From: Chloroflexota bacterium
Lineage (GTDB): Bacteria > Chloroflexota > Dehalococcoidia > JACPQD01
Direction: 5' to 3'
Assembly (NCBI GenBank): GCA_016190665.1
Contig: JACPQD010000079.1
Coordinates: 1 to 64,000 of the forward strand
Length of the DNA: 64,000 nt
The notes under the pieces were generated by a model. It was not told the origin of the DNA. It worked only from the letters and a program-made list of their open reading frames with translations, and searched no databases. Positions within the stretch are counted from its first letter, which is position 1. Every line of letters begins with the position of its first letter. Below, piece after piece: positions 1 through 8,611 of this stretch. The position numbers were made by a program, and so were the translations under genes.

Positions 1-26
1 CCCGACCCCTAACCCCCATCCCTGCC

Positions 27-905
27 ATGTCTGGCGTGTTCCTCGGCTTGCTGGCCGGAGCCTCCTACGGGATGGCCACAGTGATCATCCGCACGGCTGT
101 TCGGCAGATCCCGCCGCTGCCGGGGACGGTCCTGTCTCTCATGGCCAGCCTGGCCTGCGTGGGCCTCGTCGCCTTGCTGGTGCATCCCGCCGGGCTCCTC
201 AATGTCCCCCTCGAGGGCCTCATCTGGTTCGCCGCCATCGGAACCCTCAACTACCCGGTCGCCAGGCATCTCAACTACCGGGGCGTGCAGGGCCTGGGGG
301 CTTCCCGGGCGCAGACGCTGATCGCGACGCAGCCTTTCTTCGCCTTCGTCTTCGCAGTGGCCTTTCTGGGTGAGAGCCTGACCCTGCCCGTGACGGCTGG
401 GGCTGTCGCCTGCGTGCTGGGGATAGCGCTCCTCATGAACGAGGAGAGGGAAGGACAGAAGGTGCGCTGGTGGGGTTACAGCTTCTCCCTGGTGGCTGCC
501 GCTTGCTATGGGGCCACTATGGTGTTGGTGAAAATGGCCGTGCCAAAGTTCGCTCCACCGCTGATCGCCGCCTCCTTCGCGCTGGTGTTCGGGACGCTGG
601 TCATATCCTCCGCGGGCCTGCCCGGGCTCGGCACCCATCTCAAGGGCAAGGCGAGGGCCGCCGTCCTCTTCCTTCTCTGTGGCGTGGTCTCCGCTATTGG
701 GCTTACCTCCCAATATTTCGCTCTCAGCATGACCCCGGTGGTCGTTGTGGCGCCTCTGCTGGCCACCAGCCCCTTCTTTACCTTCCTGGGCGCCCGCCTC
801 TTCCTGCGGCGCGGGGAAGACATTACCGGTCGGCTGGTCTGCGCCGCCCTCCTGGTGGTGGGTGGGATCATCCTGATTGTGAGCAGATCGGCCTCCCAGG
901 CTTGA
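27..905 (+). CDS. EamA/DMT-family transporter
   Basis: A 292-residue, very hydrophobic protein with about ten membrane segments arranged as two EamA half-repeats, the usual size and layout of drug/metabolite exporters. It begins with a hydrophobic segment (LGLLAGASYGMATVII), and a short charged loop around residue 138 (NEEREGQ) separates the halves. Substrate cannot be told from sequence. The start lies 26 bases from the window edge after a C-rich stretch with no clear ribosome-binding site, so the start is provisional. The next gene on the same strand is about 350 bases away, so it is probably transcribed separately. Confidence 0.85.
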   Translation: MSGVFLGLLAGASYGMATVIIRTAVRQIPPLPGTVLSLMASLACVGLVALLVHPAGLLNVPLEGLIWFAAIGTLNYPVARHLNYRGVQGLGASRAQTLIATQPFFAFVFAVAFLGESLTLPVTAGAVACVLGIALLMNEEREGQKVRWWGYSFSLVAAACYGATMVLVKMAVPKFAPPLIAASFALVFGTLVISSAGLPGLGTHLKGKARAAVLFLLCGVVSAIGLTSQYFALSMTPVVVVAPLLATSPFFTFLGARLFLRRGEDITGRLVCAALLVVGGIILIVSRSASQA

Positions 906-1259
906 CCCGCCCTGCGCATAGCAAGCTGCGTCCCTGCTTTCCAACAGACTGCTACCCATGTGTTCGTTTACCTTGTTACCTACGTCCTTGGTTGCTCAGA
1001 GGAGGGCTGAAAATTGAAGTACCCCCTCACCTTAGTCCTCTACCGCGGAGGAGAGAGGAAACTTGGCTCTTCAGCGCAACAAGGCACTAACCCGATCCTC
1101 GCGGTTCACGAGACGGCCATCACATCCGGAGGGTCTTGAGGGGCAGCCATGGACCGCCCACCGTCCGCCCGCCTGTTCAGCAGGCAATGAAGATGATAAA
1201 ATGGCATTTCAGCGCGGGGACCAGCAAGCCGGCGCCCGTAGGAGGTGTGACCAGAGAAC
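906..1259. repeat. Intergenic region with dispersed repeat
   Basis: No gene is visible. Bases 1022-1062 (core CCCCCTCACCTTAGTCCTCT, then a CCGCGGAGG palindrome and GAGAGGAAAC) recur almost unchanged at 25534-25574. Bases 914-925 (GCATAGCAAGCT) resemble the palindromic GCATAGC element found near 24.6-25.7 kb. A good AGGAGG ribosome-binding site for the next gene is at about 1239. Confidence 0.6.
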
Positions 1260-1808
1260 ATGAGCACAGTAGCGCAGCAAATCATAGATGAGCTCAAGCG
1301 CAACGGAGTCAAGTTCTACGTGACGGTGCCAGACTCGCTGACCCGTCCCCTCTGGCAGATAGCCAGGGATGATGCCGAGCTCGACTTCGTGCGAGTATGC
1401 CACGAAGCGGAAGCGGTCGCTGTGGCCGCCGGGCTCCACATCGCGGGGGCGAAATGCGTAGTCGTCATGGAGAACTCCGGGTTCTTCCAGGCGATCGAGG
1501 CTGTAAGGGCCCTGCCCATCGACATGCAAATCCCGGTGGTTATGCTCGTGAGCTATGTGGGCAGGCTCAAGCCGGGCCAGAACAAAGAGGACGCGATGCA
1601 GGAAATCCTGGCTGCCAAGGGAGGAGCTGGAACACACATCATCTGGCAGGGAGCCATCAGCGAGCCCCTCCTGGACACGCTGGGCATAGCCCATGCCACC
1701 TTCGAGGGGGCGCAAAGCATCGAGCTGGTGTCCTGGGCGTTCGAGAGGGCGGAGAAGGAACGCCAACCCGTAGTCTTACTCTTGAACAGACTGGAGGAGC
1801 CCGAATGA
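1260..1808 (+). CDS. Sulfopyruvate decarboxylase-like, alpha subunit (TPP PYR domain)
   Basis: A 182-residue protein matching the N-terminal thiamine-diphosphate pyrimidine domain found as a separate subunit in sulfopyruvate and phosphonopyruvate decarboxylases (ComD-like). The HEAEAVAVAAG stretch at residues 48-58 holds the conserved glutamate that activates the cofactor. The stop overlaps the start of the beta-subunit gene (ATGA), so the two are translationally coupled and surely form one enzyme. In methanogens this enzyme makes sulfoacetaldehyde for coenzyme M. Here the 2-oxoacid substrate is unknown, and no other coenzyme M gene is in the window. Confidence 0.8.
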   Translation: MSTVAQQIIDELKRNGVKFYVTVPDSLTRPLWQIARDDAELDFVRVCHEAEAVAVAAGLHIAGAKCVVVMENSGFFQAIEAVRALPIDMQIPVVMLVSYVGRLKPGQNKEDAMQEILAAKGGAGTHIIWQGAISEPLLDTLGIAHATFEGAQSIELVSWAFERAEKERQPVVLLLNRLEEPE

Positions 1809-2416
1809 TCGACCTGGACCAGGCACTCAGCCAGATCGCGCAGTACCGCACTGACGAAGTTGTGGTCGCCACCATGAGCGCCAATCTGATATGGCCTTCC
1901 TATTCGAAGCTGGACGCCGACCTGCTCTTCACCGCTCCCATGGGCGGCGTGCCGGGCGTGGCCCTGGGCATCGCGCTGGCCCGGCCGGACGCGCGCCTCT
2001 GGCTTTTCAACGGGGACGGCTGCACCGTGATGTACCTGGGTTCTCTCATATCTATCGCGGGCAAGATGCCCCCCAACCTGGTGTTCTTCCTGATGGATAA
2101 CCGTGAGTGGGGACGGGTGGGACACCTGCCGCTACCCGCTGCGGACAGCCTCGATTTCGCGGGCATGGCCAGGTGCGCGGGCTGGCAAAACGTGCACGAG
2201 ATCGGGTCGCTGGAAGACCTGGCTTCGGAGATGCCTAAGATCAAGGGAGAGACGGGGCCGGTTTTCGTCGATCTTCGGGTCACCACCATGAGCCTTAGCA
2301 AGTCAAAGAAAGTGTATAAGGAACGGATGGGCCGCCCGGAGGCGATGCGGCGCTACGGCAGAGACGGCATCGCCGCAGTACAAGCTTACCTGGCGCAGGG
2401 GAAGCCTGGAGCGTAA
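1805..2416 (+). CDS. Sulfopyruvate decarboxylase-like, beta subunit (TPP-binding domain)
   Basis: A 203-residue C-terminal thiamine-diphosphate binding subunit (ComE-like). The start is the ATG overlapping the alpha-subunit stop. An upstream extension in this frame is only an overlap shadow. The diphosphate/Mg-binding motif is clear: GDG at residues 70-72 and N99 of MDN, the usual spacing of about 27. The AP(M)GGVPGVALGIALA segment before it is typical of TPP enzymes. It works with the preceding subunit to decarboxylate a 2-oxoacid such as sulfopyruvate or phosphonopyruvate; which one is not resolved. Confidence 0.8.
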   Translation: MIDLDQALSQIAQYRTDEVVVATMSANLIWPSYSKLDADLLFTAPMGGVPGVALGIALARPDARLWLFNGDGCTVMYLGSLISIAGKMPPNLVFFLMDNREWGRVGHLPLPAADSLDFAGMARCAGWQNVHEIGSLEDLASEMPKIKGETGPVFVDLRVTTMSLSKSKKVYKERMGRPEAMRRYGRDGIAAVQAYLAQGKPGA

Positions 2417-2461
2417 GACTGGGGAGGCCCTCTTTGTTCTAACATCCACTGGAGGTGAAGC

Positions 2462-4120
2462 ATGGCATTGAAGATGGCAGACTGGAAAATCATGTGTGTT
2501 CTGGCCGTACTGGGGATGGCGTTGGCGGGCTGCGCGCCGGCCGCTTCCCCGGCTCCGGCGCCGTCGAAGGCGTCGGCGTCACCGCAGGCCCCGAAACCAA
2601 CGGCCGTCGCCTCTCCGGCGGCCACTCCCAAGCCCTCCGCCGAGCAGCCAGGATACGGCGGCATCCTGAATCGAAGCATCCGGTCCGAGATTCCTCACTA
2701 CGACCTTCACACGTCCAGCTCGGGCATATACCTCTACCCCATCAGTCCGGCCTATAACGGGCTCGTCCAGTATGACCCCTCGAATCCCGGCAAAGTAATC
2801 GCGGACCTGGCTGAGAAGTGGTCGGTGAGCGGCGATGGCCTTGAATATACCTTTGCTCTACGAAAAGGTGTCAAGTGGCACGACGGAAGCCCCCTCACCA
2901 CGGGAGACGTGCTGCTCAGTCTCGAGAGATTGCGGAAACATCCTCACACGGGGTCTGGCCTCACCGCGTTGAAGAACGTGCTCGGCCCAGATGACGGTAC
3001 GGTCAAGATCGTCCTCAACTATCCCAGTACCGCCCTTATCAACTATCTCGCCTTAAGCTGGTCCGCGATAATGCCCAGGCACATAATCGACAGGAAAGGG
3101 GGCATGAAGTCGGACATCATCGGCACGGGCGCCTTTAAGTTCAAGCGTTTCGAGAGCGGCTCCTACATCGAGCTGGAAAGGAACCCGGGCTTCTTCATTC
3201 AAGAGAGGCCATATCTTGATGGCATACGCACTTACTTCATACCGAGTGAAGACACGGCCATCGCGGCTTTGAAGACAGGCCGGATAGATATGACTATAAC
3301 GGGCATAAGCGACTCCGGCGCGATGCGGATTCGGGAGACGTTCAAGGAAGGAACAGCAGCTCAATTCAAGGGCGGACAATGGCGCGCCGTCTACCTGCCG
3401 GTGGATAAGTCCCCCTGGAAGGACATACGGGTACGCAGAGCGGTCCACCTCGCCGTTGATCGTCAAGCGGGGATTAAGGTGCTGATGGGGGGCGTGGCCG
3501 ACCTGGGCAGTCAGATTCCTGAAGTTCTTGGGGGCATCCCGGTCGCCGATCTGATGAAGAGACCCGGGTATCGCCAGCCGAAGGACGCTGACATCGCGGA
3601 GGCGAGGCGTCTGCTGGCTGAAGCCGGCTATGCCTCTGGATTCAAGACCACGATGCTCTACAGGAAGGGGAGCGAGTACGAAAGCCAGGCCGTTTTCTTG
3701 GCGGACCAACTCCGCAAGCTCGATATCGAGGTCGCCCTCAAGACGGTAGACGACGCGACATTCTACGATATTCGCGACAAACGTAACTACGAGACCTTCA
3801 GTCACCGACGGCCCATGTCGGTGAATGAGCCCGACGACATATTGATGAAGGAGTACAAAACAGGGGCCAGCGACAACTGGTCCAACCTGAGCGACGCCGA
3901 GTTGGACAGGCTCATTGACTTGCAGTCGCGGGAACAGGACCCGGAGAAGCGCAAGGCGATTGTGCGCCAGGCGAACGAAAGAATAGAGGAACTGGCCGTG
4001 AGCGTCATGTTGTCGTGGGCGGGCTACTGGAGGACCTGGGGACCGCGTGTCAAGGGCTACGTGTTGCCGGGACAGCTCTACGATGATGAGAAATTCGTTG
4101 CGGTCTGGCTCGCCCGATGA
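2462..4120 (+). CDS. ABC transporter solute-binding lipoprotein, family 5
   Basis: A 552-residue extracytoplasmic binding protein of the oligopeptide/nickel (SBP_bac_5) family. The N-terminus has a lipoprotein signal with lipobox LAGC (Cys at about residue 24), followed by an Ala/Pro/Ser-rich linker to about residue 60, then the binding domain (LAEKWSVSGDGLEYTFALRKGVKWHDG is the family signature region). TGGAGGTGAAG precedes the ATG. No permease or ATPase genes follow, so it is an orphan binding protein or works with a transporter elsewhere. Its position after the decarboxylase genes may hint at uptake of a related organic acid or peptide, but this is a guess. Confidence 0.85.
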   Translation: MALKMADWKIMCVLAVLGMALAGCAPAASPAPAPSKASASPQAPKPTAVASPAATPKPSAEQPGYGGILNRSIRSEIPHYDLHTSSSGIYLYPISPAYNGLVQYDPSNPGKVIADLAEKWSVSGDGLEYTFALRKGVKWHDGSPLTTGDVLLSLERLRKHPHTGSGLTALKNVLGPDDGTVKIVLNYPSTALINYLALSWSAIMPRHIIDRKGGMKSDIIGTGAFKFKRFESGSYIELERNPGFFIQERPYLDGIRTYFIPSEDTAIAALKTGRIDMTITGISDSGAMRIRETFKEGTAAQFKGGQWRAVYLPVDKSPWKDIRVRRAVHLAVDRQAGIKVLMGGVADLGSQIPEVLGGIPVADLMKRPGYRQPKDADIAEARRLLAEAGYASGFKTTMLYRKGSEYESQAVFLADQLRKLDIEVALKTVDDATFYDIRDKRNYETFSHRRPMSVNEPDDILMKEYKTGASDNWSNLSDAELDRLIDLQSREQDPEKRKAIVRQANERIEELAVSVMLSWAGYWRTWGPRVKGYVLPGQLYDDEKFVAVWLAR

Positions 4121-4169
4121 GGACTTAGAGAAGGCCCGCCGCCCCTATTGCCCTCGGGAGGGACGCTGC

Positions 4170-4206
4170 TAGACCTCCGATGTCTCGAAGACCTCGCAGG
4201 TCTTGA
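4170..4206. repeat. Palindromic GACCTC/GAGGTC intergenic element
   Basis: The stretch contains AGACCTCCGATGTCTCGAAG and then ACCTCGCAGGTCTT, able to fold on itself. A close relative follows the LysR gene at 40722-40756. It sits between the convergent binding-protein and oxidoreductase genes, where it could serve as a bidirectional terminator, although no long T-run follows. Confidence 0.4.
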
Positions 4207-4224
4207 TACGCGGGAGTGCCGGCC

Positions 4225-6096
4225 CTACGGCCACAGGTCCCTGGCCACGTGCTCCAATCCCAAGGACCTGAGCGTCTCCGGCAACGGCCTGCCACTCAGG
4301 CGGTCCCAGCCCATGTCGCGGTAGTAGATGTCCAGCATCTTCTCCCACTCGGGCGCGATGGACTTCCCGGCCCCTGGTCCATCCACAGGAGTCGAGCCGT
4401 ACCTCGGTGACGGATTATCCAGGCCCGGATGGTGCCCGTGCCGGACGTTGAAGGCCCGAAGCAGGTTGGCGAATTTGCGACCGGAGGCATTGCCTTCTTC
4501 AGGGGTGTAGTCCCAGCCCGTCGCCGCCTGCATGAACTCCGCCAGCCGCTGCATCCGGCTATCCGTGGTGAAACGGCACACGCCCAATGAGTCCTCGAAG
4601 GGCATGATGCCCCGGACCGCGGCCACTATCCGGGCTATCTCCTCGCCAGCGAAATTGCTGCTCAGAGGCGGTATGCCGAACATCTTGGGGTCCGCTTTGG
4701 TGCCCGATTCCACGGTGCTGGTATCCGAGACGCAGGTGTCAAACATGTGAAACCACAGAGTGCGGTGGTCATGGCCACGGGGAACGATGCCCTTCATGGT
4801 ATGAACGCCGATGTTAAGCGCCTCGCCGCCTATGGCTTGTGCGGCGCGCATCACGCCCTCGGCGAGGACATCCCCGAAGCCCTCTCGATAGGCGATCTTC
4901 CTGAGCATGGCGCGAACGGCAGGCACGTTGCCCCAGGTCATCTCCAGACCATCGGTGTCCTTCCTCGTCAGCAGCCCCTTCTCGTAGCACTCCACGACCA
5001 TCGAAATTAGAAACCCGGCCTCATTGGTATCGAAACCCAGGCGGTCCACCTCGTTGCTGAGGACGATGCTGGCCGCGACGTCGCTATTTCCTATCAGGGG
5101 GCCCCAAGCGGCGAAACACTCGTATTCGGGCTCTTCGCCGACGAAGCCAGCGTAAGGCCCGTCCGGAATGCGCAAGATGTGGCAATGGTGTGTGGGACAG
5201 GCCCAGCAAGTGTGGCGCTTGGCCTGGAAATGGTCCCTGATGTACTCGCTCCCGAACTTGTTGAGGTCATCAGGGCTGATAGCCCAGGTATTCGTGGTGT
5301 AGTTCTTGATGGGGAGGGCGCCCGACTTTTCATAGCGGCGCACGCCCTCCAGCGTCCCGGTGTAGTAGCGGACGCTCCAGGCTTTCTCCGTCCTCATCTT
5401 CTCCATCAGGTCCCGGGCCAGCTCGCCGAGGCGCTTGCTGTCCGCCACCGGAATACGGCCTTTGCCCCGGGCCACGGCCACCGCCTTAAGCCTCTTGAAC
5501 CCCATGACCGCGCCCACGCCGTTGTGCGCTGCGGCGTGGCCTTTGTCCCCGACGATGGCGGCGAACCTTACGAGGTTCTCCCCCGCCGGGCCGATGCCAA
5601 AAACGCTCAACTCCGCTTCCTTCGCCCCCAGCTCGGCCTTGATGAGGTCCTCGATCTCCCAGGTATCCTTGCCGACCAGCGCTGAGGCATCTCGAAGCTC
5701 AGCGGCGCCATCGTGGACAAACAGGTACTGCCAGCGCTCAGCGCGACCCTGCACAATTATGCCATCGAAGCCAGAGAACTTGAGGTAAGCGCCAAAGAAG
5801 CCGTTGGCCTGGGTTGAGGTAGCGCCATTGGTGATGGGCCCCTTAGTAACCACGGAGAACGTCCCCGAGCCGCAGACGCTGGTTCCGGCGAGCGGGCCAG
5901 TGGCCATGACGAGACGATTCTCCGGGTCGGACCACGCCACCCCTGGAGGCACTTCCTCATAGAGGACCTTCGACCCGAAGCCGGTGCCTCCCAGGTACTT
6001 ACGCAGCGTGGCCTCGTCCGGAGACTCCTCGCTGATCCTGCCTGAACTCAAGTCGACACTGAGGAACTTGCCGGCGTAGCCGGGAACTGGCGCCAT
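4225..6096 (-). CDS. Aldehyde:ferredoxin oxidoreductase family (tungsten/molybdenum)
   Basis: A 623-residue member of the AOR family, full length for the family (about 600-620). It has the N-terminal pterin-binding domain (YAGKFLSVDLSSG, KYLGGTGFGSKVLYEE), and the [4Fe-4S] ligand cluster at C297, C300 and C305 (CWACPTHHC) with a distal Cys near residue 505 (SLGVCRFT). The spacing of the second and third ligands is C-x4-C rather than the C-x3-C of the archaeal enzymes; this occurs in bacterial paralogues. It oxidises an aldehyde or similar substrate with ferredoxin as acceptor in the cytoplasm. No partner electron-transfer gene adjoins it. Confidence 0.9.
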   Translation of the reverse strand: MAPVPGYAGKFLSVDLSSGRISEESPDEATLRKYLGGTGFGSKVLYEEVPPGVAWSDPENRLVMATGPLAGTSVCGSGTFSVVTKGPITNGATSTQANGFFGAYLKFSGFDGIIVQGRAERWQYLFVHDGAAELRDASALVGKDTWEIEDLIKAELGAKEAELSVFGIGPAGENLVRFAAIVGDKGHAAAHNGVGAVMGFKRLKAVAVARGKGRIPVADSKRLGELARDLMEKMRTEKAWSVRYYTGTLEGVRRYEKSGALPIKNYTTNTWAISPDDLNKFGSEYIRDHFQAKRHTCWACPTHHCHILRIPDGPYAGFVGEEPEYECFAAWGPLIGNSDVAASIVLSNEVDRLGFDTNEAGFLISMVVECYEKGLLTRKDTDGLEMTWGNVPAVRAMLRKIAYREGFGDVLAEGVMRAAQAIGGEALNIGVHTMKGIVPRGHDHRTLWFHMFDTCVSDTSTVESGTKADPKMFGIPPLSSNFAGEEIARIVAAVRGIMPFEDSLGVCRFTTDSRMQRLAEFMQAATGWDYTPEEGNASGRKFANLLRAFNVRHGHHPGLDNPSPRYGSTPVDGPGAGKSIAPEWEKMLDIYYRDMGWDRLSGRPLPETLRSLGLEHVARDLWP

Positions 6097-6410
6097 AGCT
6101 GGATATCCTCTCTCTCATGTTCGCAGCGCGGTCGGGACCTGTCGGACCTGTCTGACCCATCAGACAGCGCCGCACGCTTGGGCGCGCCACCGCTGCCCCA
6201 CCTATCTTAGCAAGACTAAGCTCCCCGCGACAACCCCAAGCCTGCGAGAAGATTGTCGGCACGCGGGAGGCCCCTGTTGTGGTTGAAAGGGCCTGGAAGG
6301 CTTCCACAAACGGCCTGTGCGCCGGCATGGCCCACACCCGTTTCCGTTCAGATAGCCAGGGCATGATCAGGCGCGCCGGTGCATGCATGCCGCCCAGCGC
6401 CGCAAAAGTT
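6097..6410. repeat. Intergenic region with tandem GTC-N-GAC repeat
   Basis: No gene is visible. Bases 6125-6166 hold a roughly 10-base-periodic array of GTCGGGAC, GTCGGAC, GTCTGAC and CATCAGAC units. Similar arrays occur at 23488-23532 and 35195-35230. The rest shows nothing recognisable. Confidence 0.5.
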
Positions 6411-6974
6411 TCATGAAGTCGACGCCAGCATTCCCCCGAGGCGAGGGCTCACCTGAAGCTCGTTCCGAACTTCGGTCACCTCGGGCGTCAAGCGCGCCAG
6501 GTCCTCAGCCGCCGATCTCAGGTGGTCACTTGGCACCATCCCCCTGAGACAAGCAACGCCCTCTTTGACCACAACCCTTACCTCGGAGAGATCGATGCCA
6601 AGGCACTGAGACAAACCCTGGAGGATCTCGCCAGTGACCTGAACCTCGTTCCTGGGCCGGGCTGGGACAACTTCCAACTCACTTACGAGACCTCTCATGC
6701 CTGGCGCCGACCAGGCTTCGTCCTCGATGATACGCCGTTGCACGGGCGTCCTGATGGTGCCCCTGACGTGTACGACGCCCCTTGTCACCTCAATGGAAAG
6801 GCTTCGCGGGTCCACAGCGGGATTCCGAGACAGGCCCCTTTCGATGTGTCTCCGGATGCCATCATCACGAACCGCAGCAAATGGGACGGTCCTGAGCCTG
6901 TTGACCACTACCCTCAGTCCCTTAATCCTGCCCACAGTTGGCGCTCGCCTTGTCACTTTGATCCCCGGCTTCAT
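6411..6974 (-). CDS. BON-domain protein (two BON repeats)
   Basis: A 187-residue protein with two BON domains, residues about 35-100 (DDGIRRHIERGLSRNP ... VVHVRGTI) and about 105-175 (VVVKEGVACLRGMVPS ... TEVRNELQV). There is no signal peptide. BON domains bind lipids or small ligands; E. coli Kbp, a BON-LysM protein, binds potassium. The gene follows the Cys-rich gene after 23 bases on the same strand, and both lie behind the c-di-AMP riboswitch at 7461-7660. A role in osmotic or potassium balance is therefore an attractive inference but is not shown by the sequence. Confidence 0.75.
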   Translation of the reverse strand: MKPGIKVTRRAPTVGRIKGLRVVVNRLRTVPFAAVRDDGIRRHIERGLSRNPAVDPRSLSIEVTRGVVHVRGTIRTPVQRRIIEDEAWSAPGMRGLVSELEVVPARPRNEVQVTGEILQGLSQCLGIDLSEVRVVVKEGVACLRGMVPSDHLRSAAEDLARLTPEVTEVRNELQVSPRLGGMLASTS

Positions 6975-6997
6975 CAGTCCACCCCCTCTGTTCCAGT

Positions 6998-7405
6998 TTA
7001 TCGAGGATGCAAGAATCCGAATCTACATATCAGACCTCGGCAGGGGGCTTCGTCCGCTGTCAAGCCGCGACGAGCCGCGCGGGTGGAAGCGCCGCGGAGT
7101 CCTAACGGGTCCCTCGCGCCGACTATGCTATCTCTTGGCAGCTCCAGCGTCTGCTGTGGTCCGCGGCCCAGAGCTATGAACCCCTCGACTCCATCAACTT
7201 TCCTCAGGGCAACGGCGAGCTCATAGAGGCAGGCGCACTCGCCGCAAAGGCGGCGACAGCCATACCGTAGGACCACCGTCGAGCGCGTAGGCCCCTCACA
7301 GGCGTCGCATACCGTTGCCCGGCTCCCGCGCCGACGCCACACATCCCTCAAAACGCTTCCAGCAGTGGCGACGATCTTGCCTAGCCGTTCTTCAAAGATC
7401 TTCAT
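6998..7405 (-). CDS. Small Cys-rich (zinc-ribbon-like) hypothetical protein
   Basis: A 135-residue protein starting at the ATG of MKIFEERLGKIV, which is preceded by AGGAGGACAGCG; longer readings of the frame run back into the riboswitch terminator. Two Cys pairs (VCDAC and LCGEC) about 20 residues apart suggest a small metal-binding knuckle. I do not recognise the family. It is the first gene behind the c-di-AMP riboswitch and is followed 23 bases later by the BON-domain gene. Its C-terminal third is Arg-rich and low in character, so the true end of the conserved part is uncertain. Confidence 0.55.
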   Translation of the reverse strand: MKIFEERLGKIVATAGSVLRDVWRRRGSRATVCDACEGPTRSTVVLRYGCRRLCGECACLYELAVALRKVDGVEGFIALGRGPQQTLELPRDSIVGARDPLGLRGASTRAARRGLTADEAPCRGLICRFGFLHPR

Positions 7406-7460
7406 CGCTGTCCTCCTTTCAGCCCGGCGCAAATCCGGCGCCCGAAGCAATGGAAAAGCC

Positions 7461-7504
7461 CGCACAAAAACAAAAGGGAGCAAGAGGAAAGCCTCTCGCT
7501 CCCT
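7461..7504 (-). terminator. Intrinsic terminator of the c-di-AMP riboswitch
   Basis: On the minus strand, bases 7504-7492 pair with 7487-7475 (13 base pairs including one G-U, loop CUUU), followed at once by TTTTGTTTTT. It lies between the aptamer and the ribosome-binding site of the Cys-rich gene, exactly where a transcription-terminating expression platform should be. Confidence 0.85.
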
Positions 7505-7660
7505 AAAGCTGGCGTCCGGGAGGGCTGCCTCTCCTTCTATGCCTACGAGGTTAGCTGACGGGTTCGGCCGAAAGGAGTTAGCCTATCCGCCCAAGGCGGA
7601 ATTCACCCCAAGATTTGGGTCCCCCGCTCCTCTTTCGAGGACTCGGCTCACTATTCTTTT
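7505..7660 (-). ncRNA. Cyclic di-AMP riboswitch (ydaO/yuaA type)
   Basis: The minus strand carries the hallmark conserved segment CCGAACCCGTCAGCTAACC followed by TCGTAGGC (7543-7569), and upstream GGGGGACCC ... TTGGGGTGAATTCCGC (about 7598-7626), both typical of the ydaO c-di-AMP aptamer. The terminator follows directly, so ligand binding should stop transcription into the Cys-rich and BON-domain genes. A promoter ends about ten bases before the aptamer. Identification rests on motif recall, not on a covariance-model search. Confidence 0.85.
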
Positions 7661-7668
7661 ATGTGCAT

Positions 7669-7698
7669 ATCTTAACGCAGCCCAATGATCTTTGTCAA
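7669..7698 (-). promoter_or_regulatory. Sigma-70-type promoter of the riboswitch
   Basis: Minus-strand TTGACA (7698-7693), an 18-base spacer and TAAGAT (7674-7669). Transcription would begin near 7662, just before the aptamer. Confidence 0.65.
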
Positions 7699-7779
7699 AC
7701 TGCGACAGCAGTCTATGATGGCGCGTCTACCTATGCTATCGTCCAACATAACATTAATACTTTGCCGCGCACGGCTATT

Positions 7780-7808
7780 ATTATGATTTATCATTACGCA
7801 ACCGTCAA
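7780..7808 (-). promoter_or_regulatory. Possible second upstream promoter
   Basis: Minus-strand TTGACG (7808-7803), a 17-base spacer and CATAAT (7785-7780), about 110 bases upstream of the first promoter and reading the same way. The surrounding 7700-8110 shows no convincing gene. Confidence 0.4.
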
Positions 7809-8114
7809 TGACTCACGCAGGCGCAAGCAAAGCCGAGGTCCGGCGCAGAGCCACGCCGAGCTGTCTCACCCGGATCGGGCGACACAGCCGCCTATTCTCT
7901 CTCCCGAAACGGGTAAAGAACCCACAAACGGAAGCTATACCTCGATGATCCTGGGGCGGCCGCAGCCTCAACGCTCCGGCTTGCTCGGAGTCCCGATACT
8001 TCGGCAAAACCGTGACGTAACCTACCACGCCCGCGCTGCCCCCCCCGGCCCTGGGCGCACCCCTGGGCGTATTGCCGTGTGCCCCGTTTGGCGCCGGTTA
8101 CCAGTCCCGCCTTC

Positions 8115-8597
8115 TCACGGGTTCAACTGCCATACGGAGAAGGTTAGGAAAACGGTGAAGGTTACCCAGAGCAGATAGGGCACGAGAAGCAGCCCAGCCG
8201 GCCGGGAAATGCCCAGGAAGCTGCGAACGGAAAGGGCGACGACCACCCAGAGCACGATGACCCCGATGAAGGCGGAGAAGGGCGACTGCGACCCAAAGAA
8301 CAGGACAGACCAGGCGATGTTCAGCAACAACAGGAGGACGAAGAGAGACAGGGCCGGCTTCACCCCCTTGTTTTCCAGACCCTCGTGCCAGACCAGGTAG
8401 ACGGATACGCCCATCAAGGCAAAAAGGGTGCTCCAGACAGGGCCGAAGACGCCGCCGGGCGGCGTGAAGGGCGGCTCGATAAGGGTGGCATACCACGTTG
8501 ACATTGACGGGCTGGTGAGGAATGAGCCGATGAATCCAACGAACAGGCAGACCAGGATGCTGACCACCAGTTTCTGGACCGATACGCTTTTTCCCAT
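8115..8597 (-). CDS. tspO: TspO/MBR-family membrane protein
   Basis: A 160-residue protein with five membrane segments and the family signature WYATLIEPPFTPPGGVFGPVW near residues 35-55. The length matches bacterial TspO proteins (about 150-160). These bind porphyrins and other hydrophobic ligands and are linked to stress responses. It starts 15 bases downstream of the cutA stop on the same strand with GGAGG before its ATG, so the two probably form an operon. Confidence 0.9.
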   Translation of the reverse strand: MGKSVSVQKLVVSILVCLFVGFIGSFLTSPSMSTWYATLIEPPFTPPGGVFGPVWSTLFALMGVSVYLVWHEGLENKGVKPALSLFVLLLLLNIAWSVLFFGSQSPFSAFIGVIVLWVVVALSVRSFLGISRPAGLLLVPYLLWVTFTVFLTFSVWQLNP

Positions 8598-8611
8598 TTG
8601 AACCTCCTTAG

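Noticed and set aside
7813-8028. 71-codon minus-strand frame in the tspO-riboswitch gap
   Set aside because: No ribosome-binding site or family resemblance, and the composition is Arg/Leu-biased as expected by chance.
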